This document shows, piece after piece, positions 1 through 8,629 of a DNA stretch of 64,000 nucleotides (the stretch's first letter is position 1; every line of letters starts with the position of its first letter). Below the pieces are notes generated by a model. It saw nothing but the letters and a program-made list of their open reading frames with translations, was not told the origin of the DNA and ran no database searches. The stretch covers positions 62,001 to 126,000 of the forward strand of contig NZ_JACNML010000008.1 of the NCBI RefSeq assembly GCF_020005365.1, read 5' to 3'. The translations under genes and the position numbers were made by a program. The stretch is from Kangiella shandongensis (GTDB taxonomy: Bacteria > Pseudomonadota > Gammaproteobacteria > Enterobacterales > Kangiellaceae).

Positions 1-61
1 CCGACGTGGTGAGAAGGGAAAGAGCCAAGCCCATGCCCATGCCTAATAAATACCTGATCAT
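1..61 (-). CDS. Partial CDS, N-terminus only (signal peptide or membrane anchor)
   Basis: The ATG at 61-59 overlaps the TGA of the upstream lipoprotein gene (ATGA overlap), so the two are translationally coupled. Only about 20 codons lie in the window. They encode a short basic start (MIRY) followed by a Leu/Gly/Met-rich hydrophobic stretch, as expected for a signal peptide or first membrane helix. The family cannot be told from this fragment. Its position suggests one more envelope protein of the lipid-modification cluster; DUF3833-type lipoproteins often occur in related clusters, but that is only a guess. Confidence 0.55.
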   Translation of the reverse strand, partial: MIRYLLGMGMGLALSLLTTS

Positions 62-621
62 AAGCTGTCTCTCACCTTACGAACGAAATATCCGATGTAT
101 GGCAGGTGTTGGTAAAAACCTTCGGCACCGTCCCAGTAGTCCTGATGTAAAATAATTTTGCCATCGTCGTTAAAGCGTAACTGGGTCATACCGACGGACT
201 CTGATTCAATTTTTTTACCTTTTGCCATAAAAACCATCGACATTTTCCAGCGAAGATAATAATCACTATGGCTTTTGCTGACATCGAGTATCTCTACGAT
301 GGTTGTTTCGACGTTTTTTGCGGTCTCTTCCATATAGGGAATGAGCTGGTCAATATGGTGGAAGGTTTTAAAGGTATCGTTAAAATAGAATTCTTCCGCA
401 TACACCTCTCTTATGACTTGCTCTGTGGCATCTTGGTGAAAGTTCTTGAAAAGCTTTGCAAAGTGATCACTGGGGGCCGGGTGGTCCTCGGTTTTAGGGA
501 TGGTTTTTAGCGTTTCTAAAAAATTGTTAACCCTGTCGTTATACATGGTGCCTCCTGAGTGACTGCAACTAAATGCTAACAATGCCAAAAGTAGGAGCGG
601 TAATAAATACTTTACTGTCAT
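58..621 (-). CDS. NTF2/SnoaL-like putative lipoprotein
   Basis: A 187-residue protein. Residues 1-19 form a hydrophobic signal segment ending in AFSC, a slightly atypical lipobox, so it is probably exported and lipidated at Cys19. The remainder resembles SnoaL/NTF2-fold proteins: a helical N-terminus with HxxDxT (about residues 62-67), then strands including a YYLRWKM segment and a closing GxEGFYQHLPYIG stretch. NTF2-like proteins commonly accompany desaturase/FAD-oxidoreductase/DUF1365/CFA clusters. It is transcribed divergently from the desaturase across a 135-base gap that holds a dyad. Its substrate is unknown. Confidence 0.7.
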   Translation of the reverse strand: MTVKYLLPLLLLALLAFSCSHSGGTMYNDRVNNFLETLKTIPKTEDHPAPSDHFAKLFKNFHQDATEQVIREVYAEEFYFNDTFKTFHHIDQLIPYMEETAKNVETTIVEILDVSKSHSDYYLRWKMSMVFMAKGKKIESESVGMTQLRFNDDGKIILHQDYWDGAEGFYQHLPYIGYFVRKVRDSL

Positions 622-646
622 TAGTTGGGACCTGGGTTATGCTGTA

Positions 647-673
647 TTCATACCATAATTGTTGCAGTGTCAA
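647..673 (-). promoter_or_regulatory. Putative sigma70 promoter of the lipoprotein gene
   Basis: On the minus strand TTGACA (673-668) is followed by 15 bases and then TATGAA (652-647). A TG two bases upstream of the -10 makes it an extended -10 promoter. It lies 26 bases upstream of the ATG at 621. The spacer is short but acceptable for an extended -10. Confidence 0.5.
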
Positions 674-678
674 AAAGG

Positions 679-706
679 TGTGAAGAAATATCAGTCATAC
701 TTCACA
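679..706. promoter_or_regulatory. Inverted repeat in divergent lipid-cluster promoter region
   Basis: TGTGAAG (679-685) and CTTCACA (700-706) form a perfect 7-base inverted repeat with a 14-base spacer. It lies just upstream of the TTGACA box for the leftward gene and about 50 bases before the desaturase start, which is a good place for an operator that serves both directions. The regulator is unknown; the response regulator encoded at 8626-9321 is a candidate by proximity only. Confidence 0.45.
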
Positions 707-756
707 GGAAATTCACAATAAGCAACCTAACCTATAGGAAAGTTGCAGAGGTATGA

Positions 757-1641
757 ATGATTTTGAAACAATGGTTTGATAATCGGGTGGTAGCCACTCA
801 AGAAGCTGATGAAGTCGATTGGCCACGAGTCATTCCCTATATTGTAATACACTTGGCGTGCTTATTCGTGCTGGTGGTCGGCGTCAGCTGGGTAGCTATC
901 GCCGTGTGTCTGGTGAGTTACTTTATTCGTATGTTTGCGATTACGGCATTTTACCACCGCTACTTTTCACATAAGAGCTTTAAAACCAGTCGTGTTATGC
1001 AGACTGTGTTCGCATTCCTTGGCGCGACAGCAACTCAGCGCGGCCCTCTATGGTGGGCAGCGCACCACCGTGATCACCACAAGCATGCTGACACCGATAA
1101 AGATGCGCATTCGCCAAAACATGGCTTCCTGCGGAGTCATACGCTGTGGTTCTTGACCAAGAAAAACTTTCCTACTAAAGAACAACGAGTGAAGGACTTA
1201 TTAAAGTTTAAAGAATTACGTTGGCTTGATCGGTTTGATATTGTGCCGCCAATTATTTATGCAGCCCTGATTTTAGGTCTGGGAAGCTATATTGAAGCGG
1301 TTTTCCCAGAGTGGGGAGCGACCAAGTGGCAGGTTCTGATCTGGGGATATTTTGTCTCCACTATCTTGTTGTCCCATGTTACTTTTTTGATTAATTCTTT
1401 GGCCCATCGTTGGGGTTATCGTCGCTTTGACACTGATGATAACAGCCGAAACAATCCATTACTGGCGGTATTAACTTTAGGTGAGGGATGGCACAACAAC
1501 CATCACAAGTACCCGGCTCTGGTGAGGCAGGGGCTTAAATGGTGGGAAATTGATATCAGTTATTATATCTTGCTGGTGATGGAAAAAATGGGACTGGTCT
1601 GGGACTTGAAAAAGACCAATAAAAAATTGGCTCAGGAGTAA
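757..1641 (+). CDS. Membrane fatty acyl (acyl-CoA type) desaturase
   Basis: A 294-residue integral-membrane di-iron desaturase of the delta-9 acyl-CoA/acyl-lipid type. It should introduce a cis double bond into acyl chains at the inner membrane. All three histidine boxes are present: HRYFSH (67-72), HRDHHKHAD (104-112) and HNNHH (246-250). Hydrophobic segments near 27-60, 80-98, 160-178 and 190-212 flank the boxes. The ATG at 757 follows a GAGG-like Shine-Dalgarno sequence; an earlier ATG at 753 is out of frame. First gene of a tightly packed operon that runs to 7340. A double bond made here would be the substrate for the CFA synthase encoded downstream. Confidence 0.9.
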   Translation: MILKQWFDNRVVATQEADEVDWPRVIPYIVIHLACLFVLVVGVSWVAIAVCLVSYFIRMFAITAFYHRYFSHKSFKTSRVMQTVFAFLGATATQRGPLWWAAHHRDHHKHADTDKDAHSPKHGFLRSHTLWFLTKKNFPTKEQRVKDLLKFKELRWLDRFDIVPPIIYAALILGLGSYIEAVFPEWGATKWQVLIWGYFVSTILLSHVTFLINSLAHRWGYRRFDTDDNSRNNPLLAVLTLGEGWHNNHHKYPALVRQGLKWWEIDISYYILLVMEKMGLVWDLKKTNKKLAQE

Positions 1642-1645
1642 GGCT

Positions 1646-2908
1646 GTGAAAGTAGCAGTAGTTGGCGCAGGTATTTCAGGGATATCAGCAGCAGAGTATC
1701 TTAGTGAGTTTTGTGATGTAACAGTTTTCGAGAAGAATGTCCGTATTGGTGGACATGCTGATACTCAGTGTATCGATGTGGATGGGCAAACGATTGATGT
1801 CGATACCGGTTTTATTGTTTTTAATCCAGAAAACTATCCTCGTTTTTATCAGTTATTAAAAAAATATCGGGTGGAATATCAAGATAGTGATATGAGCTTT
1901 GCGGTTAGCAACAGACTATCTGGACTGGAATATAACGCGACTTCCGTTAATCGTTTATTCTGTCAGCGCAAGAACCTGTTAAATCCCAAGTTTTATCGCA
2001 TGATTAAGGATATTACCCGATTTTATAAAGAAGCCTATGAATTGCTGAAAGCGGATTATTCTAAACCAAATATTAGTCTTGGAGAGTATCTGAAAATAAA
2101 TCAGTACGGGGACTACTTTATTCACGAGCATATTATTCCTATGGCCAGTGCGTTATGGTCTGGAGAAGCTAAACTGATCATGGAGTTCCCAGCACGATAT
2201 CTGGTCGCGTTTATGAATAATCATAAAATGATGCAATTGGATCAGCGTCCGGTATGGAAGACTATTCGCGGTGGCTCGAAAAATTACTTAGAAGCAATTT
2301 CGAAGCAAGCGGCATTCGAAATTAAAACAGCTGCTTCAATTCGAACTATTAAGCGTAAGGAAGACGGTGTTGACATTGTGTTTAATGATGAAACCGAAAA
2401 ATTTAATGCCGTAATTATGGCTTGTCATAGCGATCAGGTGCTGTCGTTATTGGAGACACCAAGTAAGAAAGAACAAGAAGTCTTGTCAGCGATTCGGTAT
2501 CAGAAAAATGAAGTGTGTTTGCACCGAGACACTTCATGCTTGCCCGAAAATCGTAAGGCCTGGGCCAGCTGGAATGTCATTCGTGATGAAAAGAGCAAAG
2601 ACAGATGCACGGTCAGTTATTATATGAATTTGCTGCAGTCATTACCAACCGAGACCCCGGTTATCGTCAGCTTGAATATGAATGACGACATTGAGCCAAA
2701 CAAAGCGTGGAAGTACCTTGAGTATGAACATCCGGTTTATACGCAGGAAACGATCGATGCTCAGCAAAAAAGAAAGTTAATTCAGGGAAAAGCGCATACC
2801 TATTTTTGTGGTGCCTATTGGGGCTGGGGATTTCATGAAGATGGGGCCAGAAGCGGTATGGAAGCAGCCCAGGCCTTACTGGACGATATGAATTATGTTA
2901 GAGAATAG
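1646..2908 (+). CDS. FAD-dependent amine-oxidase-family oxidoreductase of the lipid cluster
   Basis: A 420-residue flavoprotein. A Rossmann dinucleotide fold starts at once with GAGISG (7-12), followed by an acidic strand end (FEKN), and the C-terminal FAD signature is AYWGWGFHEDGARSG (about 394-408). It is related to the NAD(P)-binding oxidoreductases found beside DUF1365 and CFA-like methyltransferases, some of which act in furan fatty-acid synthesis in Rhodobacter; that role here is inference. The start is a GTG at 1646 with GGAG eight bases before it, four bases after the desaturase stop. Its end overlaps the next gene by 14 bases. Confidence 0.85.
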   Translation: MKVAVVGAGISGISAAEYLSEFCDVTVFEKNVRIGGHADTQCIDVDGQTIDVDTGFIVFNPENYPRFYQLLKKYRVEYQDSDMSFAVSNRLSGLEYNATSVNRLFCQRKNLLNPKFYRMIKDITRFYKEAYELLKADYSKPNISLGEYLKINQYGDYFIHEHIIPMASALWSGEAKLIMEFPARYLVAFMNNHKMMQLDQRPVWKTIRGGSKNYLEAISKQAAFEIKTAASIRTIKRKEDGVDIVFNDETEKFNAVIMACHSDQVLSLLETPSKKEQEVLSAIRYQKNEVCLHRDTSCLPENRKAWASWNVIRDEKSKDRCTVSYYMNLLQSLPTETPVIVSLNMNDDIEPNKAWKYLEYEHPVYTQETIDAQQKRKLIQGKAHTYFCGAYWGWGFHEDGARSGMEAAQALLDDMNYVRE

Positions 2909-3695
2909 TTTAGTCAACGGCTGGATACGACACAGACGTTATTATCCCAAGCGGCATGAATTTGACTATGACATGCATTGGACACTTCTGGACTTGGATA
3001 AGATAGAGCAACAGTTTGAGCTTTCCAGGCTATGGTCTGTTGAGCGGTTTAACCTGGTTTCATATCGAAGCACAGACTTTCATCAAGGACTGTCTGCAAA
3101 GGAAGCTTTTCAGTCCAAATCTGGGGCTCAGGAAAATAAGCAGGCGGTAGTTAATAGCATTAAAGAAAAAACGGGTAAAACATTCAGCGGCAAAGTTTTT
3201 ATGCTATCGCATTTACGCAGCTATGGTTATAACTTTAACTCTGTCTGTTTCTATTTTTGTTATGCCCAATACCAGCTGCAATTTATTATCTGTGAAATTA
3301 CAAATACCCCATGGGGTGAACGTCATAGCTATATTCTGGACTGCGAAGAAAAGCAGAGAACAAATAATCCAGAAGACGTATTTCAATTTGAGTTTGATAA
3401 AGCCTTTCATGTTTCACCGTTCCTTCAAATGAATATGACATACCGCTGGACTTTTAAGATCAACGAGCAGGGCGTTCGTGTTCATATGGTGGTGTTAAAA
3501 GATGACAAAGAAAAATACTTTGACGCCACATTCACAGGGCAATTTGTATCCTTGAATAAGAAAGCTATGACACGAATCGCGACTCGTTATGCCTTGCAAC
3601 CTTTAAAGATGAGTCTGTGTATTTATTGGCAGGCATTTAAATTATGGTTAAAGCGAGTGACATTTTACGAACATCCGAAGCACCACCAATCATAG
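2895..3695 (+). CDS. DUF1365 family protein
   Basis: A 266-residue cytoplasmic protein of the DUF1365 family. Recognisable features are the N-terminal IRHRRYYPKRHEFDY segment (about 11-25), LSHLRSYGYNFNSVCFYFCY (about 104-123), which is the most conserved part of the family, and FHVSPFLQMNMTY (about 172-184). The biochemical role is not established, but the gene nearly always sits between the FAD oxidoreductase and the CFA-type methyltransferase, as here. The start overlaps the previous gene by 14 bases, which indicates translational coupling. Confidence 0.85.
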   Translation: MLENSLVNGWIRHRRYYPKRHEFDYDMHWTLLDLDKIEQQFELSRLWSVERFNLVSYRSTDFHQGLSAKEAFQSKSGAQENKQAVVNSIKEKTGKTFSGKVFMLSHLRSYGYNFNSVCFYFCYAQYQLQFIICEITNTPWGERHSYILDCEEKQRTNNPEDVFQFEFDKAFHVSPFLQMNMTYRWTFKINEQGVRVHMVVLKDDKEKYFDATFTGQFVSLNKKAMTRIATRYALQPLKMSLCIYWQAFKLWLKRVTFYEHPKHHQS

Positions 3696-3704
3696 GAGTT
3701 GATG

Positions 3705-4988
3705 ATGCCAGAAGCATCCCGTACAGAAAAAACGATACCAGCGATGGAGAGGCAAGGCCAGAGAAAATTGAGCGCTATGATGAGATTGATACGTCAGCAG
3801 GTAAAAGGGCATCTTGATCAGCTTGAGAATGGTTTTATTACGGTATCAGATCCTATGGAAACCTATGCTTGTGGTGCCCAGCAGTCTGAGCTGGCGGTGA
3901 ACTTAACGGTGCGCGATATGGACTTTTATCGAGCGGTTGCTATGGAAGGTAGCAACGGTGCCGCGCAAGCGTATATCGATGGCAAATGGACGGTCGATGA
4001 CTTAACTGGGTTGATACGAATTTTAGTGCGTAATATAGAGGTGCTGGATGATATGGAGGGCGGCCTGGCCTGGGTAAAAAATAGTATCCTGAAGATCTGG
4101 CATTACTTTAATAAAAACAGTAAGGACGGTAGTCGTCAGAATATTGCGGCACATTATGATCTCGGTAATGACTTCTTTAAGTTGTTTCTGGATAAGCACA
4201 TGATGTATTCCTCAGCAATCTTCACCCAAGAAACGACCAGTCTGGAAGAAGCCTCGGAGCTAAAATTAACGACCATTTGTGAAAAGTTAGCACTAAATTC
4301 CGGAGATCATTTACTGGAGATCGGCACTGGCTGGGGTGGTATGGCTCTTTTTGCCGTCAAGCATTATGGCTGCCATGTAACAACTACCACCATTTCTAAT
4401 GAGCAGTACCAGTATGCTAAGTCGCGTGTCGAAGAAGAAGGTTTAAGTGATAAAGTTACTGTACTTAAAGCGGATTATCGCGACTTAACGGGACAGTATG
4501 ACAAACTGGTGTCCGTGGAAATGATTGAGGCTGTTGGTCATCAATATTTGGATACCTATACCAGGAAGTGCAGTGATTTATTAAAGCCAGATGGTTTAGC
4601 CTTAATCCAGGCGATTACGATTCAGGACTATCGCTATCAGCAAGCATTAAAATCGGTTGATTTCATTAAGCGCTATATCTTTCCTGGCAGTTTTATCCCC
4701 TGCGTTTCAGCGGTGGTGTCGAGTGCTGCGAAACAGTCGGATTTACGGCTGATCAACTTGGAGGACTTTGGCGAGAGTTATGCCAAAACGTTGCATCACT
4801 GGCATCAACGTTTTAGGGATGAATTGGATGAAATTCGTAAACAGGGTTTTAACGATGAGTTCATTCGCATGTGGGAGTTTTATTTTTGTTATTGCGAGGG
4901 TGGCTTTATTGAGAAGTCGATCAGTGACACTCACATGCTATTTGCAAAAGACAGAAATATGAGGCCACAATGGCTAGCCTTACGTTAA
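3705..4988 (+). CDS. cfa: Cyclopropane-fatty-acyl-phospholipid synthase family methyltransferase
   Basis: A roughly 427-residue SAM-dependent methyltransferase that adds a methylene (or related one-carbon) group across a cis double bond of phospholipid acyl chains. It has the family motif AHYDLGNDFFKLFLD (about 149-163), followed by YSSAIF and the SAM-binding loop EIGTGWGG (about 205-212). The reading frame opens at TTG 3699, but AGGAG at 3694-3698 is best spaced for ATG 3705 (or ATG 3702). Nine bases after DUF1365. Its 3' end overlaps DUF2878 by 19 bases. True cyclopropanation rather than furan or methyl-branched product formation cannot be decided from sequence. Confidence 0.87.
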   Translation: MPEASRTEKTIPAMERQGQRKLSAMMRLIRQQVKGHLDQLENGFITVSDPMETYACGAQQSELAVNLTVRDMDFYRAVAMEGSNGAAQAYIDGKWTVDDLTGLIRILVRNIEVLDDMEGGLAWVKNSILKIWHYFNKNSKDGSRQNIAAHYDLGNDFFKLFLDKHMMYSSAIFTQETTSLEEASELKLTTICEKLALNSGDHLLEIGTGWGGMALFAVKHYGCHVTTTTISNEQYQYAKSRVEEEGLSDKVTVLKADYRDLTGQYDKLVSVEMIEAVGHQYLDTYTRKCSDLLKPDGLALIQAITIQDYRYQQALKSVDFIKRYIFPGSFIPCVSAVVSSAAKQSDLRLINLEDFGESYAKTLHHWHQRFRDELDEIRKQGFNDEFIRMWEFYFCYCEGGFIEKSISDTHMLFAKDRNMRPQWLALR

Positions 4989-5524
4989 GCAAAAATCTGG
5001 TTAACTTCTTACTGTTTCAGTTGGCATGGGTTGGTTTTGTCGTTGGTGCCGCCAATGACTTTATCGTCCTGGGTGTGGTTGCATTATTGATCATGCTGCT
5101 ATGGCAATTATGGCCGTCGAGAAGAGCTGACAGCGACATCGGGCTAATCGTCACTAGTATGCTGATAGGTAGTGTTACAGGAACCGTATGGGCTGCTACC
5201 GGTTTAATCGAATTCCGCTCTCACTGGCCACTGGACTGGTTGGCGCCCTGGTGGATTGTCGCCATGTGGGCATCTTTTGGCGCGACCTTAAACCATTCTC
5301 TGTTGTGGATACAGCGCTCGCCCTGGTTAGCCGCCGTGCTGGGGGCAATCGGCGGGCCAGCATCGTATGCAGCAGCAGCAAGGATTGGCGCCGTCACAAT
5401 TGAAGATTTTTGGCTGACCATGGCTTTAATGTCAGTAGCCTGGTTCCTGGCGCTATTGGTCTTAATGCGTGTGGCTGGCGTGTGCTCTGCAATAAAGAAG
5501 GAGAGGCTGGCCGATGTCTGGTAG
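4970..5524 (+). CDS. DUF2878 integral membrane protein
   Basis: A 184-residue, Trp- and Ala-rich polytopic membrane protein with about five or six hydrophobic segments (near 10-30, 34-48, 62-80, 95-112, 118-138, 145-172). It matches the small DUF2878 family, which is almost confined to this gene neighbourhood. It starts inside the end of cfa and overlaps the next gene by 11 bases. No catalytic motif is visible; an accessory or membrane-anchoring role for the modification enzymes is inference. Confidence 0.75.
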   Translation: MASLTLSKNLVNFLLFQLAWVGFVVGAANDFIVLGVVALLIMLLWQLWPSRRADSDIGLIVTSMLIGSVTGTVWAATGLIEFRSHWPLDWLAPWWIVAMWASFGATLNHSLLWIQRSPWLAAVLGAIGGPASYAAAARIGAVTIEDFWLTMALMSVAWFLALLVLMRVAGVCSAIKKERLADVW

Positions 5525-6302
5525 CTCAATTTTGTGGTGGCTACTGGCTGCAAATATCACTGCCCAGCTGTTAGCCTGGCTATGGCAGGTTAGAGTCCGG
5601 CATGCCGATATTGCCGATATCGTATGGGCCGGAATGTTAGCACTCAATGGCTGTGTACTGTTTATCTTAAGCGATGCCAGCTGGCACCATCGATATGTCT
5701 TACTCATTATTCCTGTTCTCTGGTATTTACGATTATTTATTCACCTGCTTTCTCGTTATGACTTGCAGCACGAAGACGGACGCTATCAGTATTTACGACA
5801 GCATTGGCATCAAAGCACTCAGCTAAAGTTTTTATTATTCTTTATTGGTCAGGGTGTGTTGATAAGCCTGTTCAGTATTCCGGCCTGGGTGTTATCTCAA
5901 GAGCAGAGCGAACTTAATGCCTTAGACGTTATAGCGGTTATGATTCTGATTGTTTCATACATTGGTATTTGGCTATCGGATAAGCAGTTAGCACAGTTTA
6001 AGAAGAAGCATAAAACTTCTGGCAACGTTTGTCGTATCGGCTTGTGGCGTTATTCTCGTCATCCGAATTATTTCTTCGAGTGGTTGCACTGGTTTGCTTA
6101 CCCTTTGTTGGTTTCCGGTAATGACTGGAGTTGGCTGCTGTGGATTTATCCATTCATTATGCTGGTTTTTTTGCTCAAGCTCACGGGCATACCCTTTAAC
6201 GAGCAACAGAATATTCGTAGCAAGGGAGAAGCGTATCGACAATATCAACGTGAGACCAGTATGTTTTTTCCTATGCCTCCACAAACTTCGCATAAGGAGT
6301 GA
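5514..6302 (+). CDS. DUF1295 (steroid 5-alpha-reductase-like) membrane enzyme
   Basis: A 262-residue membrane protein of the DUF1295 family, related to steroid 5-alpha-reductases and isoprenylcysteine methyltransferases. The signature RHPNYFFEW occurs at 182-190, preceded by GLWRYS and followed by a hydrophobic stretch and a C-terminal GEAYRQYQRETSMFFP motif that normally forms the cofactor site. Related proteins reduce double bonds or methylate lipids at the membrane. It overlaps DUF2878 by 11 bases and precedes the methyltransferase by three bases. The substrate is presumably the cluster's modified lipid, which is inference. Confidence 0.8.
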   Translation: MSGSSILWWLLAANITAQLLAWLWQVRVRHADIADIVWAGMLALNGCVLFILSDASWHHRYVLLIIPVLWYLRLFIHLLSRYDLQHEDGRYQYLRQHWHQSTQLKFLLFFIGQGVLISLFSIPAWVLSQEQSELNALDVIAVMILIVSYIGIWLSDKQLAQFKKKHKTSGNVCRIGLWRYSRHPNYFFEWLHWFAYPLLVSGNDWSWLLWIYPFIMLVFLLKLTGIPFNEQQNIRSKGEAYRQYQRETSMFFPMPPQTSHKE

Positions 6303-6305
6303 TTT

Positions 6306-7340
6306 GTGATTAGAACCTTGATTCAACTGATGGAGTCAGGAAAGCTGCCTGACTTTATGATAAGAGCGGGTATCCGTAAGCTTTGTCAGCAACGTCTCAA
6401 AGAAGAATTTATTGATGAGGTTGAACAGCAAAGCGGTAAGTATAAGACATTCTTAAATGAGCTACGAAAAAGTCAGTTAGCGATTCAGACCGATAAAGCT
6501 AATGAGCAACACTATGAAGTACCGGCAGATTTCTATCTAAAAGCACTGGGTGAGCACTTGAAATATAGTGGCTGTTTGTGGGAGCAGCAGACCAATAGTC
6601 TTGAGCAGGCGGAAGTGGCAATGCTTGAGCTATATACTCAGCGTGGTCAGTTTAAGGATGGTCAGGAGATACTGGAGTTAGGTTGTGGCTGGGGTTCCTT
6701 AACGCTGTATTTAGCGCATAAGTATCCAAACAGTCATATTACGACGTTATCAAATTCTAACTCGCAGCGAGAGTTTATCGAACAAAAAGCACGCGAGCGA
6801 GGTTTGAATAATATTGAGGTGCTTACGGTCGATATAAACGACTTTGATACTGAACGCCTCTATGATCGAATCGTCTCGATTGAGATGTTTGAGCACATCC
6901 GCAATTATCAGCACCTGTTTAATAATATTGCTAAATGGCTAAACGATACAGGAAAGGTATTCATTCATATTTTCTGTCACCGCTACTTAATGTACCCGTT
7001 TGAAGAAGAGGGTGACGATAACTGGATGGGAAAATATTTTTTCAGCGGTGGGCAGATGCCGGCTGCTGACACTTTCTTAAATTTTCAGCACAGTTTGTGC
7101 CTCGATGAGCGTTGGCTACTCAGTGGGCAGCACTATGAGAAAACCGCTAATGCATGGTTAGAAAACATGGATCGCAACTCAACGGAGATTTTATCTATCT
7201 TTGAAAAGGTGTATGGTGGCAGTGAGGCGAAAGTCTGGTTGCAACGATGGCGAATCTTTTTTATGGCTTGTGCTGAGCTGTTCGGGTATCGCCAAGGCAA
7301 TGAATGGGTTATTGCTCACTACCGATTCACCAGGAAATAA
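6306..7340 (+). CDS. CFA-like SAM-dependent methyltransferase (second copy)
   Basis: A 344-residue class I methyltransferase with the SAM loop ILELGCGWGS (122-131), preceded by EQHYEVPADFYLKALG (about 67-82), the CFA/coclaurine N-methyltransferase type of substrate region. VSIEMFEHI (about 190-198) is the post-II motif. It is diverged from the CFA synthase upstream and shorter, so it probably acts on a different acceptor. The GTG start at 6306 follows AAGGAG by seven bases, and the gap to the DUF1295 gene is three bases. Having two CFA-type methyltransferases in one operon is typical of this cluster. Confidence 0.82.
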   Translation: MIRTLIQLMESGKLPDFMIRAGIRKLCQQRLKEEFIDEVEQQSGKYKTFLNELRKSQLAIQTDKANEQHYEVPADFYLKALGEHLKYSGCLWEQQTNSLEQAEVAMLELYTQRGQFKDGQEILELGCGWGSLTLYLAHKYPNSHITTLSNSNSQREFIEQKARERGLNNIEVLTVDINDFDTERLYDRIVSIEMFEHIRNYQHLFNNIAKWLNDTGKVFIHIFCHRYLMYPFEEEGDDNWMGKYFFSGGQMPAADTFLNFQHSLCLDERWLLSGQHYEKTANAWLENMDRNSTEILSIFEKVYGGSEAKVWLQRWRIFFMACAELFGYRQGNEWVIAHYRFTRK

Positions 7341-7351
7341 AGAGTGATGAT

Positions 7352-8629
7352 ATGGCGCGTAAGCAACGGGGAATACATTATAAACTGATCAAGGCCATGG
7401 CTATCCAGCTGGTATTGATCAGCGGTGTTACCTTGTTAAGTGTTTATGGTGCAGGAAAAGTTGTTGAGAAAGTCCTGATCAAAGAAGCGTTGGATGGCGA
7501 AGCTGAATTTTACTGGAATCATTATCAAAACGATCCCGACTTTCATCTACCAAGAACATTGAACCTGACGGGGTACATGGAAGATGCGGTGCATTCCGAG
7601 TCGGTGCCAGAAGATATCGCACAGCTTCCGGTGGGCTATCAGCGATTGGAAACACGGGAAAAGAGACCCCTGGTTCATGTCTCGGAACGCTATGGCAAAA
7701 AACTCTACCTGGTGTTTGAAGAGGGACAGGTGGCCCGCCTGGCATTATTTTTCGGTATTACGCCGTTAGCATTGGTACTGCTGATTATTTATTTGCCAGC
7801 CTGGATTAGTTATTTAATGGCTAAGCGTGCGGTTTCTCCGGTTATTAAACTGTCGCGCAAAATGGAGAATGTCGATGGTAATGATGGCTTTGAAATCGAC
7901 TTTTCAGATCTTGAGGAAAATGCCGACGCTGAAGTTACCGTTCTGCTCGATGCATTTAAGCAGTATGCGAAAAAAGTCTCTGAATATATCGAGCGAGAGA
8001 AAAATTTTACCCGTTACGCCAGTCATGAACTGAGAACCCCCTTAGCGGTGTTAAAGGGCTCCATTGCCGTACTGGAGCGGCAGTCGTTAGAGCCAAGGCA
8101 GCAGGCCGTGGTTGATCGTATGCGACCCATGATTCAGGAGATGGAAGATCTGTTGGAAGCCCTGTTACTGTTATCGAGAGAGCAACAACCAGAGCTTCCG
8201 GAGCAGCCGATTCTATTGAATGAACTGGTCAGCCAGCAACTGCGGCAGATCCAAAAGTTAAATCAGGATAAAGACATTAAAGTAATTACTGACTTCCAGC
8301 AAAAGCTGGAACGAGTCGTACCAGAGCGATTGTTCTGTATCTGTATTAACAATCTTATTAGTAATGCCTTTAATTACACTGATAAGGGTAAAATACTTGT
8401 CTTAATCAACAGTGACTCGATCGTGATTGAAGATACAGGCTGTGGGATTAGTGAGAAAGCTTTAAAACGTATCCATGAGCCTTTTTTCCGGGTAAACCGA
8501 GAGAATAGCACTGTGAAAGGTTTTGGTCTGGGCCTGTCCATAGTCTATCGCATCTGTGAGCAACTCGATTGGGAGCTGTCGATTGAGAGTCAGCCTGGCG
8601 AAGGCACTAGAGTAACGCTAAAATTTTAG
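7352..8629 (+). CDS. Sensor histidine kinase of the lipid cluster
   Basis: A 425-residue membrane histidine kinase. Transmembrane helix 1 is near 14-34, a periplasmic sensor of about 95 residues follows, and helix 2 is near 129-154. A short HAMP-like linker leads to the HisKA helix with phospho-acceptor His225 in YASHELRTPL. The ATPase domain has the N box (NLISNAFNYT), G1 (DTGCGI) and G2 (GFGLGLSI). ATG 7352 is preferred over the frame opening at 7304 because it follows the methyltransferase stop by 11 bases. It is the last rightward gene and converges on the response regulator, with overlapping stop codons. Confidence 0.9.
   Translation: MARKQRGIHYKLIKAMAIQLVLISGVTLLSVYGAGKVVEKVLIKEALDGEAEFYWNHYQNDPDFHLPRTLNLTGYMEDAVHSESVPEDIAQLPVGYQRLETREKRPLVHVSERYGKKLYLVFEEGQVARLALFFGITPLALVLLIIYLPAWISYLMAKRAVSPVIKLSRKMENVDGNDGFEIDFSDLEENADAEVTVLLDAFKQYAKKVSEYIEREKNFTRYASHELRTPLAVLKGSIAVLERQSLEPRQQAVVDRMRPMIQEMEDLLEALLLLSREQQPELPEQPILLNELVSQQLRQIQKLNQDKDIKVITDFQQKLERVVPERLFCICINNLISNAFNYTDKGKILVLINSDSIVIEDTGCGISEKALKRIHEPFFRVNRENSTVKGFGLGLSIVYRICEQLDWELSIESQPGEGTRVTLKF

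Noticed and set aside
5221-5707. Antisense ORFs over the DUF2878/DUF1295 genes
   Set aside because: The plus strand carries overlapping, recognised genes of the lipid operon; the antisense peptides are low-complexity.
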